This document shows, piece by piece, positions 1-7,893 of a stretch of DNA of 11,437 nucleotides. Origin of the DNA: Clostridiaceae bacterium (GTDB lineage Bacteria > Bacillota > Clostridia > Lachnospirales > Lachnospiraceae); assembly GCA_018378255.1 (NCBI GenBank), contig JAGZXV010000186.1:1-11437 (forward strand), read 5' to 3'. Each line of letters begins with the position of its first letter. The stretch's first letter is position 1. Below the pieces are notes generated by a model. That model was not told where the DNA came from. It was given only the letters and a program-made list of their open reading frames with translations, and made no database searches. The position numbers and the translations under genes were made by a program.

Positions 1-1131
1 CGTAGTGGAAACAGAACCTGATTTGCCGATCCAATAATTGAGGGTCATATTAGCCGTACTGTAGTCACCTGATTTGATGATGAGGGATTCCAAAGCAAAG
101 GAGATCAGCGGCATAATGCATACAAAGAAAAGGACCGCACAAAGAACTCCTGATATCACATATTTTCCCGCCTTTAAATCCACCAATGAAATCTGAGAAG
201 ATTTTCCGGTTATGGTCGTATAAGATTTTCTGGAACCGGTAAAAGCACTGTTAGCCAGCATAATGCAGGCCCCCAGAATCACCATAAACAATGCCACAAT
301 ATATGCCTGACCAATGGCTGTGCTCTGCAGTGTTTTCATCTTAGTGGTAAGCACATAGAAATTGACCGGTGATCCTAAATAGATAGGAACCGCATAAGAT
401 CCCATAACACTTGCAAAGGCCAGAAGAAATGTGGATAAAATCGCCGGCTTTACAATGGGCAGCGTAATTCTCAGGAGAATCCGTCTTCTCGGTGTTTTCA
501 AAATAGTGGCAGCTTCTTCCAGATTCGCATCCATATTTCTCAAAATTCCACCAATAAAAATATATGCGAAGGGCGCATAATGAAGGCCCGATACGATTAC
601 CATCGGGAGAAGCCCATATACAAACCACTCCGGAGCACAAAATCCTGTAAGAGAATAAATAAAGCCAGGTGATCCGGTTCCTATCCCCGGGTTTTTAAAC
701 ATATTAAGCCAGAATAAAGCTAAGGTCCAGGACGGCATAATATATGGAAAAATGAATACTGTTGAGATAAACCGTTTTGCCTTTAAGTTAGATCTTGTTA
801 CCAGCCAGGCTACCGTTCCTCCGAATATGAGAGCAAAAACGGCAGACAGAGATGCCAGAATAATGGAATTCATCATCGGTTTATAGAAGTTAATATAACT
901 ATATTTATGCGTGCTTGTGCATAATAATTTTTTCCAGCTTTGAAGTGTCAGCTCCCCCTTTTTCAAACCGGGCAGTACTGTAGCATCCGTGGCGTGTACG
1001 ATAAATGTATGATGGAGCAGTTCGCACAGCGGATACAGCGTCAGCAGCACCAGAATTACGGAAAAAAGAACTAATATGATATTTGCCGGTTTTGAAAAAA
1101 ATGCTTTAATTCGATTGGAAACCTTGTTCAT
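1..1131 (-). CDS. ABC transporter permease, FbpB/ThiP-like, N-terminal 377 codons (gene continues past the left edge)
   Basis: Integral-membrane permease of an ABC importer. The frame is open from ATG at 1131 to the first base of the window, so the C-terminus is missing. I read hydrophobic segments near residues 18-36, 84-110, 120-137, 164-190, 224-245, 270-295 and 323-345. The cytoplasmic EAA loop, which docks on the ATPase, is at residues 206-225 (EAATILK...ITLP). It fits the EAA-x3-G-x9-I-x-LP pattern, but the usual Gly is Lys212. A further membrane segment after residue 320 suggests the long two-domain permease form seen in Fe3+-type (FbpB) and thiamine (ThiP) systems. AGGAGAGG lies just before the ATG. 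It sits downstream of the solute-binding lipoprotein gene, its likely partner, across a terminator, so it probably depends on read-through. The substrate cannot be assigned from sequence. Confidence 0.88.
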   Translation of the reverse strand, partial: MNKVSNRIKAFFSKPANIILVLFSVILVLLTLYPLCELLHHTFIVHATDATVLPGLKKGELTLQSWKKLLCTSTHKYSYINFYKPMMNSIILASLSAVFALIFGGTVAWLVTRSNLKAKRFISTVFIFPYIMPSWTLALFWLNMFKNPGIGTGSPGFIYSLTGFCAPEWFVYGLLPMVIVSGLHYAPFAYIFIGGILRNMDANLEEAATILKTPRRRILLRITLPIVKPAILSTFLLAFASVMGSYAVPIYLGSPVNFYVLTTKMKTLQSTAIGQAYIVALFMVILGACIMLANSAFTGSRKSYTTITGKSSQISLVDLKAGKYVISGVLCAVLFFVCIMPLISFALESLIIKSGDYSTANMTLNYWIGKSGSVSTT

Positions 1132-1158
1132 ATCCCTCTCCTATCCAAATATTTGGTC

Positions 1159-1206
1159 AAAAAAAGAGCGCTGCAAAATCAGATCCAAATTAAGATTTTA
1201 CAGCGC
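1159..1206 (-). terminator. Intergenic intrinsic terminator between the solute-binding protein and permease genes
   Basis: On the minus strand, arms GCGCTGTAAAATC (1194-1206) and GATTTTGCAGCGC (1168-1180) form a 13-position stem with one mismatch. The 13-nt loop is 1181-1193, and seven U residues (1159-1165) follow after two bases. It lies after the binding-protein stop and before the permease ribosome site. Partial termination here would give more binding protein than permease, a common arrangement in ABC import operons. Confidence 0.85.
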
Positions 1207-1245
1207 CCTCCACAGCCTTTTATAACTATGTCTTCTACCGCCCCT

Positions 1246-2505
1246 TTACTGAGTGCAGTAAGTAATGAAATCCAGAATTCCATCTGCATATGCCTTGGGC
1301 AGATAGATCGGATCTTCTATTACCAGGCAGTCTTTCCAGAAAGCCAGCTCCTTATCACCTTCCAAAGGTTTAATTGTCGTATTGGTGGAATAAGTGCCAA
1401 TATCGGAATCCTTTGTCTGGAAAGCGGACTTAAAGCCATCTTCTGTCATTAAGAAATAGATAAACAGCTGTGATGTATAAGGACGATCTGTGTTGGTTAC
1501 CATCTGGAGATACATCGGATACATAAATCCTGAAAATCCTTCCGGCTGTTTCTCTGCATAAGCTGCTACAGAAAGTTTATCCTGGGCTACACTGTCGTCG
1601 CGCAGCTTGGAATAGACAAATAATCCCATATTTCCGCCTAAACCATCAGCCAGTTCTGTTGCAATATCTCCATCACCGGAACCGAATTTAACGTTAGCCA
1701 GCATCTTTTTGATAAACTGGTATCCTGCATTCGGACAATCTTCATCCAGTTCAATGTCTTTTCCATAGAAATCTTTATAAGCGGTTTCAATCTTTGCAGA
1801 CCATGCATCGCTTGTCAGCATTGCGAGGAAGTTTTTGTTAACGGATTCCTTACTGATATCCTTCATAAACAATTTTCCTTTAAAGGAATCTTCCGCCAGC
1901 TCCCATATATTAGAAATTCCGTTTGATCCGTCCGTATTATTATAAATAAACAATTTATTGTAATAATAGCAGATCAGCGGAGCCTGATCTTCCGCAATAA
2001 TGCTGTCTTTCAAATATGGCGGAACGTAGTTTGTTACATAATCATAATCCACAAGCTGAGTCTGGAATAAATAGGAATCCTGCATGAGCACTACATCTGC
2101 AGTATCTTTTGTACTGGCCTCCAATTCCGTTGTAAGTTTTGTGTACAAATCCTGTCCGCTCTCATTGTAATACTCTCCCTGAATGCCATATTCTTCTGTA
2201 AATGCATCCAGCGCTTTCGAAATACGGCTTGTGGGGGCATAAACCATAAATGTTCCTGCTCCGTCCGCAGTGGCTTCATTCTGTGCCGCCTCTACCAGTT
2301 CTTCCAGCGTCATCTCACCAGTTCCAGACTTCTCTGTCTCCTGTGCGGCAGTTTCTGTTTTAGTCGTCTCAGCAGGTGCTGCAGTTGTACTCTTCTCCGT
2401 CTCTTTTGCCCCTCCGGTCTCCGTGTTCTTAGATCCGCAAGCCACCATCGAACTCATCATTGCCGCTGCCGTAATACATGCCAATACTCTTTTACCTGTT
2501 CTCAT
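1246..2505 (-). CDS. ABC transporter solute-binding lipoprotein (family 1, Fe3+/COG1840-like), substrate unknown
   Basis: A 419-aa extracellular binding protein that would capture a solute and deliver it to the neighbouring permease. The N-terminus has basic residues (MRTGKR), a hydrophobic core and a lipobox ending MVAC, giving lipid attachment at Cys23. A low-complexity Thr/Glu/Ala tether spans about residues 26-65. The periplasmic-binding-protein fold follows (about 70-419), opening with a first strand around FMVYAPTSR. The overall pattern resembles Fe3+-type proteins. I do not see the adjacent Tyr-Tyr iron ligand pair of classic FbpA in the expected region, so iron is not assured; sugar phosphates (AfuA-like) or other anions are possible. 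TAAGAGGAGGG lies five bases before the start. It has its own promoter and operator directly after the response-regulator gene, so induction by that two-component system is likely. Confidence 0.85.
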   Translation of the reverse strand: MRTGKRVLACITAAAMMSSMVACGSKNTETGGAKETEKSTTAAPAETTKTETAAQETEKSGTGEMTLEELVEAAQNEATADGAGTFMVYAPTSRISKALDAFTEEYGIQGEYYNESGQDLYTKLTTELEASTKDTADVVLMQDSYLFQTQLVDYDYVTNYVPPYLKDSIIAEDQAPLICYYYNKLFIYNNTDGSNGISNIWELAEDSFKGKLFMKDISKESVNKNFLAMLTSDAWSAKIETAYKDFYGKDIELDEDCPNAGYQFIKKMLANVKFGSGDGDIATELADGLGGNMGLFVYSKLRDDSVAQDKLSVAAYAEKQPEGFSGFMYPMYLQMVTNTDRPYTSQLFIYFLMTEDGFKSAFQTKDSDIGTYSTNTTIKPLEGDKELAFWKDCLVIEDPIYLPKAYADGILDFITYCTQ

Positions 2506-2546
2506 AAAACCCTCCTCTTATATTAATTACCCCTTTGATGGTTCTA

Positions 2547-2575
2547 ATTATAATGGAGATTATGTCATATGCTAA
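2547..2575 (-). promoter_or_regulatory. Predicted sigma-A promoter of the solute-binding protein gene
   Basis: On the minus strand, TTAGCA (2570-2575, 4/6 to the -35 consensus) is 17 bp from a perfect TATAAT (2547-2552). A weak -35 with a perfect -10 suits activator-dependent transcription. The paired repeats at 2584-2613 begin within about 10 bp upstream of the -35, where an AraC-type activator would contact RNA polymerase. Confidence 0.7.
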
Positions 2576-2583
2576 TAGAGTAT

Positions 2584-2613
2584 TTTGACATTCATCTTGA
2601 AATATTTGACATT
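2584..2613 (-). promoter_or_regulatory. Tandem direct repeat, candidate operator for the YesN-type response regulator
   Basis: The 9-bp sequence AATGTCAAA (minus strand) occurs exactly at 2605-2613 and 2584-2592. The copies are 21 bp apart, two helical turns, so they lie on the same face of the DNA, just upstream of the -35. AraC-family regulators bind as dimers to direct repeats with this kind of spacing. The distal copy starts within a few bases of the regulator's own stop codon. Confidence 0.62.
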
Positions 2614-2615
2614 AT

Positions 2616-3371
2616 TTAAAATACTTTTTTGATCTCCTGGTATTCACTGGGAGACATCTCCATGATTTTCTTAAAAATAGTGCTGAAGTAATTACTGTCA
2701 GTAAAACCCACCTGTTCGGCAGCCTCGCTCACCTTCATCGGAAAATTTGACAGCAGTCCGGCAGCCACATGAACCCGGTAGTTCGTCAGATACTGACCGA
2801 ACGTATACCCAGTTTCCTTTTTAAACAATCTGCAGAAATATGCTTCACTGATTTTCAAATGTTCTGCTACATCCGATACCATAATCTCCCTGGCATAGTG
2901 TTCTCTGACATAGGTAATCGCCTTTTTTATATAGATATTCTCTGCCTGTATCTCCTTGTCCGTAAGCAAAACAGTTTTAGATGTCTCTTCATCTATTTTA
3001 TGGAGCTTGATTTTGACCTTCCTAATGCACTCTTCCAGATCTTTATAATGGAATGGTTTCAACAGATAATCTACTGCTTCCAGTTTCAGTGCGCTGTGAA
3101 CATAGGTAAACTTCTGGTGAGCTGTCAAAAATATAAATTCTGCTCCGCACTTTTTGCTCCGCAGCATTTTAACCATCTCGATACCATCGACAACCGGCAT
3201 TTCAATATCCGCAATCACCAAATCCGGTTTCGTCTCTTCCACCACTTCAATTCCCTGTTTTCCATTAGACGCCTCTCCCACAATCTCACAGTCCAGACTT
3301 TTCCAGTCAAATGTCTGGATAATCCCTTTGCGCACATAAAATTCATCTTCCACAACCACAACCCTTATCAT
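2616..3371 (-). CDS. YesN-type response regulator (receiver plus AraC helix-turn-helix)
   Basis: A 251-aa cytoplasmic DNA-binding response regulator. Residues 1-120 are a CheY-like receiver: acidic pocket Glu8-Asp9-Glu10, phosphoacceptor Asp55 (IADIEMP), switch Thr83 (FLTAH) and conserved Lys105 (LLKPF). Residues about 150-250 form the AraC-type double helix-turn-helix; the recognition regions are VSDVAEHLKISEAYFCRLF and VSEAAEQVGFTDSNYF, closing with the usual MSPSEYQ. Its ATG overlaps the end of the sensor-kinase gene by 4 nt (ATGA), so the pair is translationally coupled. Once phosphorylated it should activate the downstream binding-protein and permease genes through the repeats at 2584-2613. 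Length and domain order are normal for the family. Confidence 0.93.
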   Translation of the reverse strand: MIRVVVVEDEFYVRKGIIQTFDWKSLDCEIVGEASNGKQGIEVVEETKPDLVIADIEMPVVDGIEMVKMLRSKKCGAEFIFLTAHQKFTYVHSALKLEAVDYLLKPFHYKDLEECIRKVKIKLHKIDEETSKTVLLTDKEIQAENIYIKKAITYVREHYAREIMVSDVAEHLKISEAYFCRLFKKETGYTFGQYLTNYRVHVAAGLLSNFPMKVSEAAEQVGFTDSNYFSTIFKKIMEMSPSEYQEIKKVF

Positions 3372-5086
3372 AACGCTTCCTTCTCCCCGCTTTTTCTGCC
3401 TTCTAAACCTTCCACAGGCAGAAATACCGTAATGGTAACTCCATCCTCGCTCTCCACCTGCATCCCATACTCACTGCCATACATCAACTGAATTCTTCGG
3501 TGAACGTTATACATTCCCAAATGGGAACTTTCATTTTGCGGCAGGGTCAGATTATGATTCAGTTTCTCTAAAAGATCTTCTGCAATCCCCACTCCGTCGT
3601 CCTGACAGACAAATATCAGCTTCCCTTCATTTTTAAAAGCAGTAACGCCAACGTTCAAATGCTCCCGGCTGCCAAATCCATATTTTATGGCATTTTCAAT
3701 CAGTGGCTGCAGCAGTAGTTTGGGCATGAGGCATTCTTCCACCCCATCTTCCATCCCGATCTGATAATCGAATCTCTCACAAAATCGCACTTTCATTATT
3801 TCCAGATAGATTCTGATATATTTCAGATCCTCTTCCACCGTCACCTTTTCATTTGCATTACTGGTGTTATACCTGAGAAGTTCCGACAGAGATACTGTCA
3901 TGAACTCTGCTAAATCAGCATCGATTTTACACATGAACCGGATATTATCCAGCGTGTTGAACAGAAAATGGGAATTGAACTGTGATTCCAACTGTTTCAC
4001 ATGAGCGTAAGCAACTGTTTCTGCCAACTCTTTATTCGTTTCAATCTGCCGTTTCAGGCTGTCCAGCATTTCATTGTAGCATTTTCCGATATTTTCAAAC
4101 TCTGTGCTGCTGCGGATGTCCAGATAAGCATCCAGACAGCCTTCCGTTACGCTTTGAAATGCTTTATCGAGTTCCCTGATGTCGGAAGTACTTTTAACCG
4201 CCATCCGTTCCGCGCTGGAAAAGGTAATAATAAATACCAGGAAAAATACAAAAAAACCGGTGAAGAGCGCAGCAACCAATATTCCAACCGTGTCCGTATT
4301 ATCCGTAACCGTATAAACCGACAGCATGCCGTCCCAAAGCTCACTGACCGTGGTATAATAGCTGCCGCCTTTATAGCTGTAAAATCCTTTTTTATCTTTC
4401 AGATCCTTTTTCAGCCGCCCTACCTCATCCACAAAGCTGTAGCTGCTGGTTGCAAAAACCCAGCCGGTTTGATCAACAATCATATTTTTTTGCAGAGAAC
4501 CGGAAAGAAGTGCTGTAAACTCCTGCCTCGGTATGGATACAATTACATATCCGGCCGGAATGGAATTCTCTTTTACGGTCCTTCCCAGGTATATCCTTTT
4601 GTCACTTCCTATGGATGCTATGTAAATTGCAGTTTTATCAGGATCTGCTTCCAATAGCTCCAGTATTTTCCACTTCTTATTTATTTCATTTTCCAAACGG
4701 CCGGCTTCTTCTTCCCCCGTTCCCATACATACTTTATGTTCCTGATCCAGTATATACAGATCTGCCCCATATCCCGTATCCACAGAAACCGTATAGAGTT
4801 TCCGCATAATCTTCTGCCTTTTGGTCGTAGAAGTTCTATGATCGATGATATCCGGCGTCTGAACCAGATCCTGGAGCAGTTTATCATATGATAGAAGGGT
4901 GTATTCCACCGTTCCGGCAACTCCCCTGTTCGTATTTCTGTTTTTGTTTATTATGAAAAAGCTCCCTGTACATAAAACAATGATAACACAAAGCACCATC
5001 AGCTGAAAAACAGGAGCCAGAGAGTACACTAACAGCATTCTCTTTAAGTTTTCTTTAAATGACCTGACCGACTGATTCCTTTTCAT
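3368..5086 (-). CDS. YesM-type sensor histidine kinase
   Basis: A 572-aa membrane sensor kinase. A first membrane helix (about 22-46) is followed by an extracellular sensor region (about 48-266) and a second helix (about 267-290). A HAMP linker (about 292-352) leads to a His_kinase (PF06580) segment with phosphoacceptor His373 in NSHFLFNTLDNIR. The ATP-binding domain shows the N box (PLIENAIKYG, Asn465), the G1 box DDGVG (496-500) and the G2 box LGMYN (523-527). It should phosphorylate Asp55 of the overlapping response regulator. The extracellular part has the size of a double-Cache domain, but I cannot name its ligand. AGGGGGAA precedes the ATG. Only 25 bp separate it from the upstream protease gene, with no terminator in the gap, so co-transcription from upstream is likely. 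Confidence 0.93.
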   Translation of the reverse strand: MKRNQSVRSFKENLKRMLLVYSLAPVFQLMVLCVIIVLCTGSFFIINKNRNTNRGVAGTVEYTLLSYDKLLQDLVQTPDIIDHRTSTTKRQKIMRKLYTVSVDTGYGADLYILDQEHKVCMGTGEEEAGRLENEINKKWKILELLEADPDKTAIYIASIGSDKRIYLGRTVKENSIPAGYVIVSIPRQEFTALLSGSLQKNMIVDQTGWVFATSSYSFVDEVGRLKKDLKDKKGFYSYKGGSYYTTVSELWDGMLSVYTVTDNTDTVGILVAALFTGFFVFFLVFIITFSSAERMAVKSTSDIRELDKAFQSVTEGCLDAYLDIRSSTEFENIGKCYNEMLDSLKRQIETNKELAETVAYAHVKQLESQFNSHFLFNTLDNIRFMCKIDADLAEFMTVSLSELLRYNTSNANEKVTVEEDLKYIRIYLEIMKVRFCERFDYQIGMEDGVEECLMPKLLLQPLIENAIKYGFGSREHLNVGVTAFKNEGKLIFVCQDDGVGIAEDLLEKLNHNLTLPQNESSHLGMYNVHRRIQLMYGSEYGMQVESEDGVTITVFLPVEGLEGRKSGEKEAL

Positions 5087-5111
5087 TGTTTCCCCCTGCC
5101 CGGATGCTTAT

Positions 5112-6746
5112 TTATTGTTCAGAAGCATACAGGTTTACTGTTTTTACCGCTTCATTCCCCACCTGATCCCTGGCATAGAATGTGAAACTGCCAGCACCGG
5201 AAACCGGAATTTGAGCCACCCCGTTTTCATCCACGCTGAGAACCGTTCCAGCACTGCCTCCTGCAAACTGCCCGGCCGTCATGATACCTGGCGCATAAGA
5301 AGCCAGAGCAAAATCTCCATCACTGTCATGGATGCGCACGATCAGATAGGACCCTTTTTCCTGGTTATCCAGCTCTATCTCGATATCCGGCGCATATCCA
5401 ATCCGCTGCCACCTTCTCCCTGACAATCTGCCGGTATCATAGGATAACGCTGCTCCTGCATCCAGCATGCCCCCGGTCAGAGTTCTGCCGGCCAGGCTGT
5501 CTAAAGGCCGCGCGCTGGACAACAGGATCTCTTTCACATCAGCCGGACTGATATCCGGATAATGGGAATAGACCATAGCTGCCGCTGCTGAAACCATAGG
5601 CGCCGCCATGGAAGTTCCGGTCATATATCCATAGCTGCTGCCGGGTATTGTGCTGAGAATGAAGGTTCCCGGAGCTGCCAGATCCACACTGGCGGCTCCG
5701 TAATTTGATCCCGGATAAAGGCTGCCGTCAAAGCTTAAATTAGCTACGGAAATAATGTTGTCTAAAGGGTAGGACGCCGGATAGCTGGGCTGGGCATCGA
5801 TATCCCGGCCCGGATTCGTCTGTCCGCTTCCGTTTCCGGCCGAAACCACAAACAGCATATCGGAATTGCCGATCGCCTGGTATACAGCCTGGTCCGATTC
5901 ATCGGAAGACAGGCTCAGGTTACAGATCACCGCTCCATTGGCCTGGGCATAACGGATCGCCTCCACAAGACCGGTGCTTTTTCCGCCTCCGTCAGAGCCG
6001 CCAAGGGCTTTTAAAACCATGATCTTCGCTCTTCCGCCCGGCACAATGCCGGATATGCCCAGGCCGTTATTGGTCACAGCCCCGATGGTTCCCGCACCGT
6101 GGGTACCGTGTCCGTCCCCGGAATCCGGAAGCACGATATTATTATTATCATGAAAGTTCCAGCCAAAGACATCATCGATATATCCGTTGCCGTCATCATC
6201 AATTCCATTATCAGGGATCTCACCGGGATTCACCCATACCGCCCCTGAAAGGTCTTCATGGCCATAATCCACTCCTGTATCAATCAGAGCGATCACGGCT
6301 TCTCGTCCGCCTGCACCGAACAGCTGCCACGCAGCTTCCGCGTTCATGTCAATTCCCGCCGCCGATGTTCCTGCCGCCATACCGGTCCCCGCAGCAGCAG
6401 CCATGTCATACGGACCCTCTGTCCCCTGAAGGGCAGCCTGGCCAAACGGAACAGACAGCACCGGAAAACTTCCGCCGCTTTCATCAATTCTGAAGCTTCC
6501 GTCATTGGATAACGCCCATTGGTCTGCTGACAACGCATCATTGGCAGATATGCCCTGTGCCCGGTATGCTGATTCCTCCTTCCCCATTGGTATGACCTCA
6601 TAGGAATCCGTCCGGTACACAACCTCGAATCCGTCTGTCACAGCCGGAATCATGCCGGCCTGCGGCTGCGCTGTCCGCGCTGCACAGGCAGTCATCTGCA
6701 TTCCCAACAGGATCAAAAGGAAAATTATATTCTTTTTCTTCTTCAT
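5112..6746 (-). CDS. S8 (subtilisin-like) serine protease, predicted lipoprotein
   Basis: A 544-aa extracytoplasmic endopeptidase. The N-terminus (MKKKKN plus a hydrophobic stretch) ends in the lipobox MTAC, predicting lipid attachment at Cys21. Residues about 35-110 look like a prodomain and 114-131 are an Ala/Gly-rich linker. The catalytic domain (about 135-435) has Asp156 (LIDTGVD), His213 (DGHGTHGAG), oxyanion Asn305 (SAGNGSG) and Ser379 (GTSMAAP). The acidic loop NGIDDDGNGYIDD (180-192) looks calcium-binding and is typical of this branch. Residues about 445-544 appear to be a beta-rich accessory domain ending in ARDQVGNEAVKTVNL. There is no LPxTG signal. GGAGG lies six bases before the ATG. 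It sits between a GH25-like wall protein and a two-component system, so it may act at the cell surface. All triad residues are present; the target is unknown. Confidence 0.93.
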   Translation of the reverse strand: MKKKKNIIFLLILLGMQMTACAARTAQPQAGMIPAVTDGFEVVYRTDSYEVIPMGKEESAYRAQGISANDALSADQWALSNDGSFRIDESGGSFPVLSVPFGQAALQGTEGPYDMAAAAGTGMAAGTSAAGIDMNAEAAWQLFGAGGREAVIALIDTGVDYGHEDLSGAVWVNPGEIPDNGIDDDGNGYIDDVFGWNFHDNNNIVLPDSGDGHGTHGAGTIGAVTNNGLGISGIVPGGRAKIMVLKALGGSDGGGKSTGLVEAIRYAQANGAVICNLSLSSDESDQAVYQAIGNSDMLFVVSAGNGSGQTNPGRDIDAQPSYPASYPLDNIISVANLSFDGSLYPGSNYGAASVDLAAPGTFILSTIPGSSYGYMTGTSMAAPMVSAAAAMVYSHYPDISPADVKEILLSSARPLDSLAGRTLTGGMLDAGAALSYDTGRLSGRRWQRIGYAPDIEIELDNQEKGSYLIVRIHDSDGDFALASYAPGIMTAGQFAGGSAGTVLSVDENGVAQIPVSGAGSFTFYARDQVGNEAVKTVNLYASEQ

Positions 6747-6820
6747 GCTGCCTCCGCTGTTTTTAGGAATTTAATCGTGAGGAACTCTTTCCCCGGTATC
6801 ACCGGTGGAATTCCATCCCG

Positions 6821-7750
6821 TCACTGCACCGCCCCGTCAGACCCGAATGTGTAAGATACCCCGTCAATATCCATCGTCGTGTCATGGATCATAATGCCGT
6901 TGGAGTCCAGATAATACTGCTTTTCCTGATCCTGAATCCATCCGGTCTGCTTCAAAAAGTTTTTCATATAGTACCACTTACCGTTGATGTTCTTCCACCC
7001 ATCAGCCGGAATCGATGCGCCGTAATCCTTAAACGCCAGTTCTATGGTCACATCACCTGCAATCCCCGCTACCGATCCCTTATCCGTAGTCTGCCAGATG
7101 GTGCGGTTCGGGTATGCATAATTAGTTCCGTAGCGGGCATACCAGATTTCATACGGTACCCGGGATACATCGATATGTTCGGTCAGCCACAGGTTATTGG
7201 CATAGACTACCGGCTGATACCCTGCATCCGATATAATCCCGCAGAATGCATTGATCTGATCCGCAATCTGCTCTTTTGTCAGATTGTTGTCCAAAAGGAT
7301 CTGGGATTCCACATCATAGGCCACAGGATAGGAAACCGGGTATTCTTTAATCACTTCCAGCACATACCTGGCCTCCTCCTGGGCAGTGGCAACATCCAGG
7401 GCCTGTGTATAAAAAAATACTCCTGTTTTCAATCCATTAGCTGCTGCTTCCTGCATGTTGATTCCAAAATACGGATCCTGATCCTTTAAATATCCCAGCC
7501 GCACCATGGCAAAGGAAACTCCGTCCTCTCTGACCTTTGCCCAGTCGATTCCCGTCTCCTTATTGGCCCTGTTCTGGTACTTGGTAACTGTAATTCCCTT
7601 GGCAACCGCGCCCTCTATAGGAACTCCCGATGCGTCCACATATTGTCCGTTCTCCATGGTCCATGGCTCCGTTCCGAACGCTGCAAAAGGGGTAATGGCG
7701 CATATGGCCGCAATGAGCACAGAAGCCGCATATACTGATCTCTTTTTCAT
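6821..7750 (-). CDS. Secreted GH25-like (lysozyme family) protein with C-terminal cell-wall-binding repeats
   Basis: A 309-aa exported protein. The signal peptide (MKKRSVYAASVLIAAICAI...) has no lipobox and probably ends near residues 24-27. The GH25 barrel spans about 48-245, with the YDVE motif supplying the catalytic pair Asp146/Glu148, plus GVFFYTQAL and WYARYG. Residues about 250-309 are aromatic/Gly-rich choline/glucan-type wall-binding repeats (GWKNINGKWYYM, GWIQDQEKQYYLDSNG, IDGVSYTFGSDG). GH25 enzymes cleave the MurNAc-GlcNAc bond of peptidoglycan. The usual N-terminal GIDVS is GITVT here (Thr54 for Asp), and the C-terminal VDLN-type motif reads VTIE (Thr235), so activity may be reduced or altered. 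GAGGAAAAG precedes the ATG. It may be co-transcribed with the protease 74 bp downstream, since no terminator is evident there. Confidence 0.88.
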   Translation of the reverse strand: MKKRSVYAASVLIAAICAITPFAAFGTEPWTMENGQYVDASGVPIEGAVAKGITVTKYQNRANKETGIDWAKVREDGVSFAMVRLGYLKDQDPYFGINMQEAAANGLKTGVFFYTQALDVATAQEEARYVLEVIKEYPVSYPVAYDVESQILLDNNLTKEQIADQINAFCGIISDAGYQPVVYANNLWLTEHIDVSRVPYEIWYARYGTNYAYPNRTIWQTTDKGSVAGIAGDVTIELAFKDYGASIPADGWKNINGKWYYMKNFLKQTGWIQDQEKQYYLDSNGIMIHDTTMDIDGVSYTFGSDGAVQ

Positions 7751-7781
7751 CTTTTCCTCATTTCCGCCGTCTGGCTACGGC

Positions 7782-7810
7782 ATTATACCGTGTTTTTCTT
7801 CTAAATACAA
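7782..7810 (-). promoter_or_regulatory. Predicted promoter of the GH25-like gene
   Basis: On the minus strand, TTGTAT (7805-7810) is 17 bp from TATAAT (7782-7787), about 31 bp before the start codon. A competing candidate further upstream is TTGACT (7840-7845) with a poor -10 (TAGTAA) 16 bp on. An ACAGT/ACTGT inverted repeat flanks a TTAC-rich stretch between 7812 and 7838 and may be an operator. The -10 is convincing and the -35 is weak. Confidence 0.5.
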
Positions 7811-7893
7811 TTACAGTTTACTACCTTACCCTTACTGTGAGTCAACTTAATATTTCTTAACAATATCTTACCCGGCCTGCTAGAGCGTGTTTC

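Noticed and set aside
2769..3491. Open frame of 240 codons on the plus strand
   Set aside because: It lies antisense across the response regulator and the end of the kinase, has no recognisable domain and no convincing ribosome site; the minus-strand genes explain the sequence.
4001..4657. Open frame of 218 codons on the plus strand
   Set aside because: Antisense to the sensor-kinase coding region, with Cys- and aromatic-rich composition typical of a shadow frame.
6793..6814. Dyad CCGGTATCACCGG next to GGAATTCC, considered as a terminator after the GH25-like gene
   Set aside because: The stem is only 5 bp with a 3-nt loop and no U run follows on either strand.
6884..7489. Open frame of 201 codons on the plus strand
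   Set aside because: Antisense to the clearly recognisable GH25-like gene; no domain or start signal.
7812..7893. Possible terminator between the DUF5131 and GH25-like genes
   Set aside because: The AT-rich AATATT/TTAAG repeats give at most a 4-5 bp stem with no GC-rich arm or U run, so termination there cannot be claimed.
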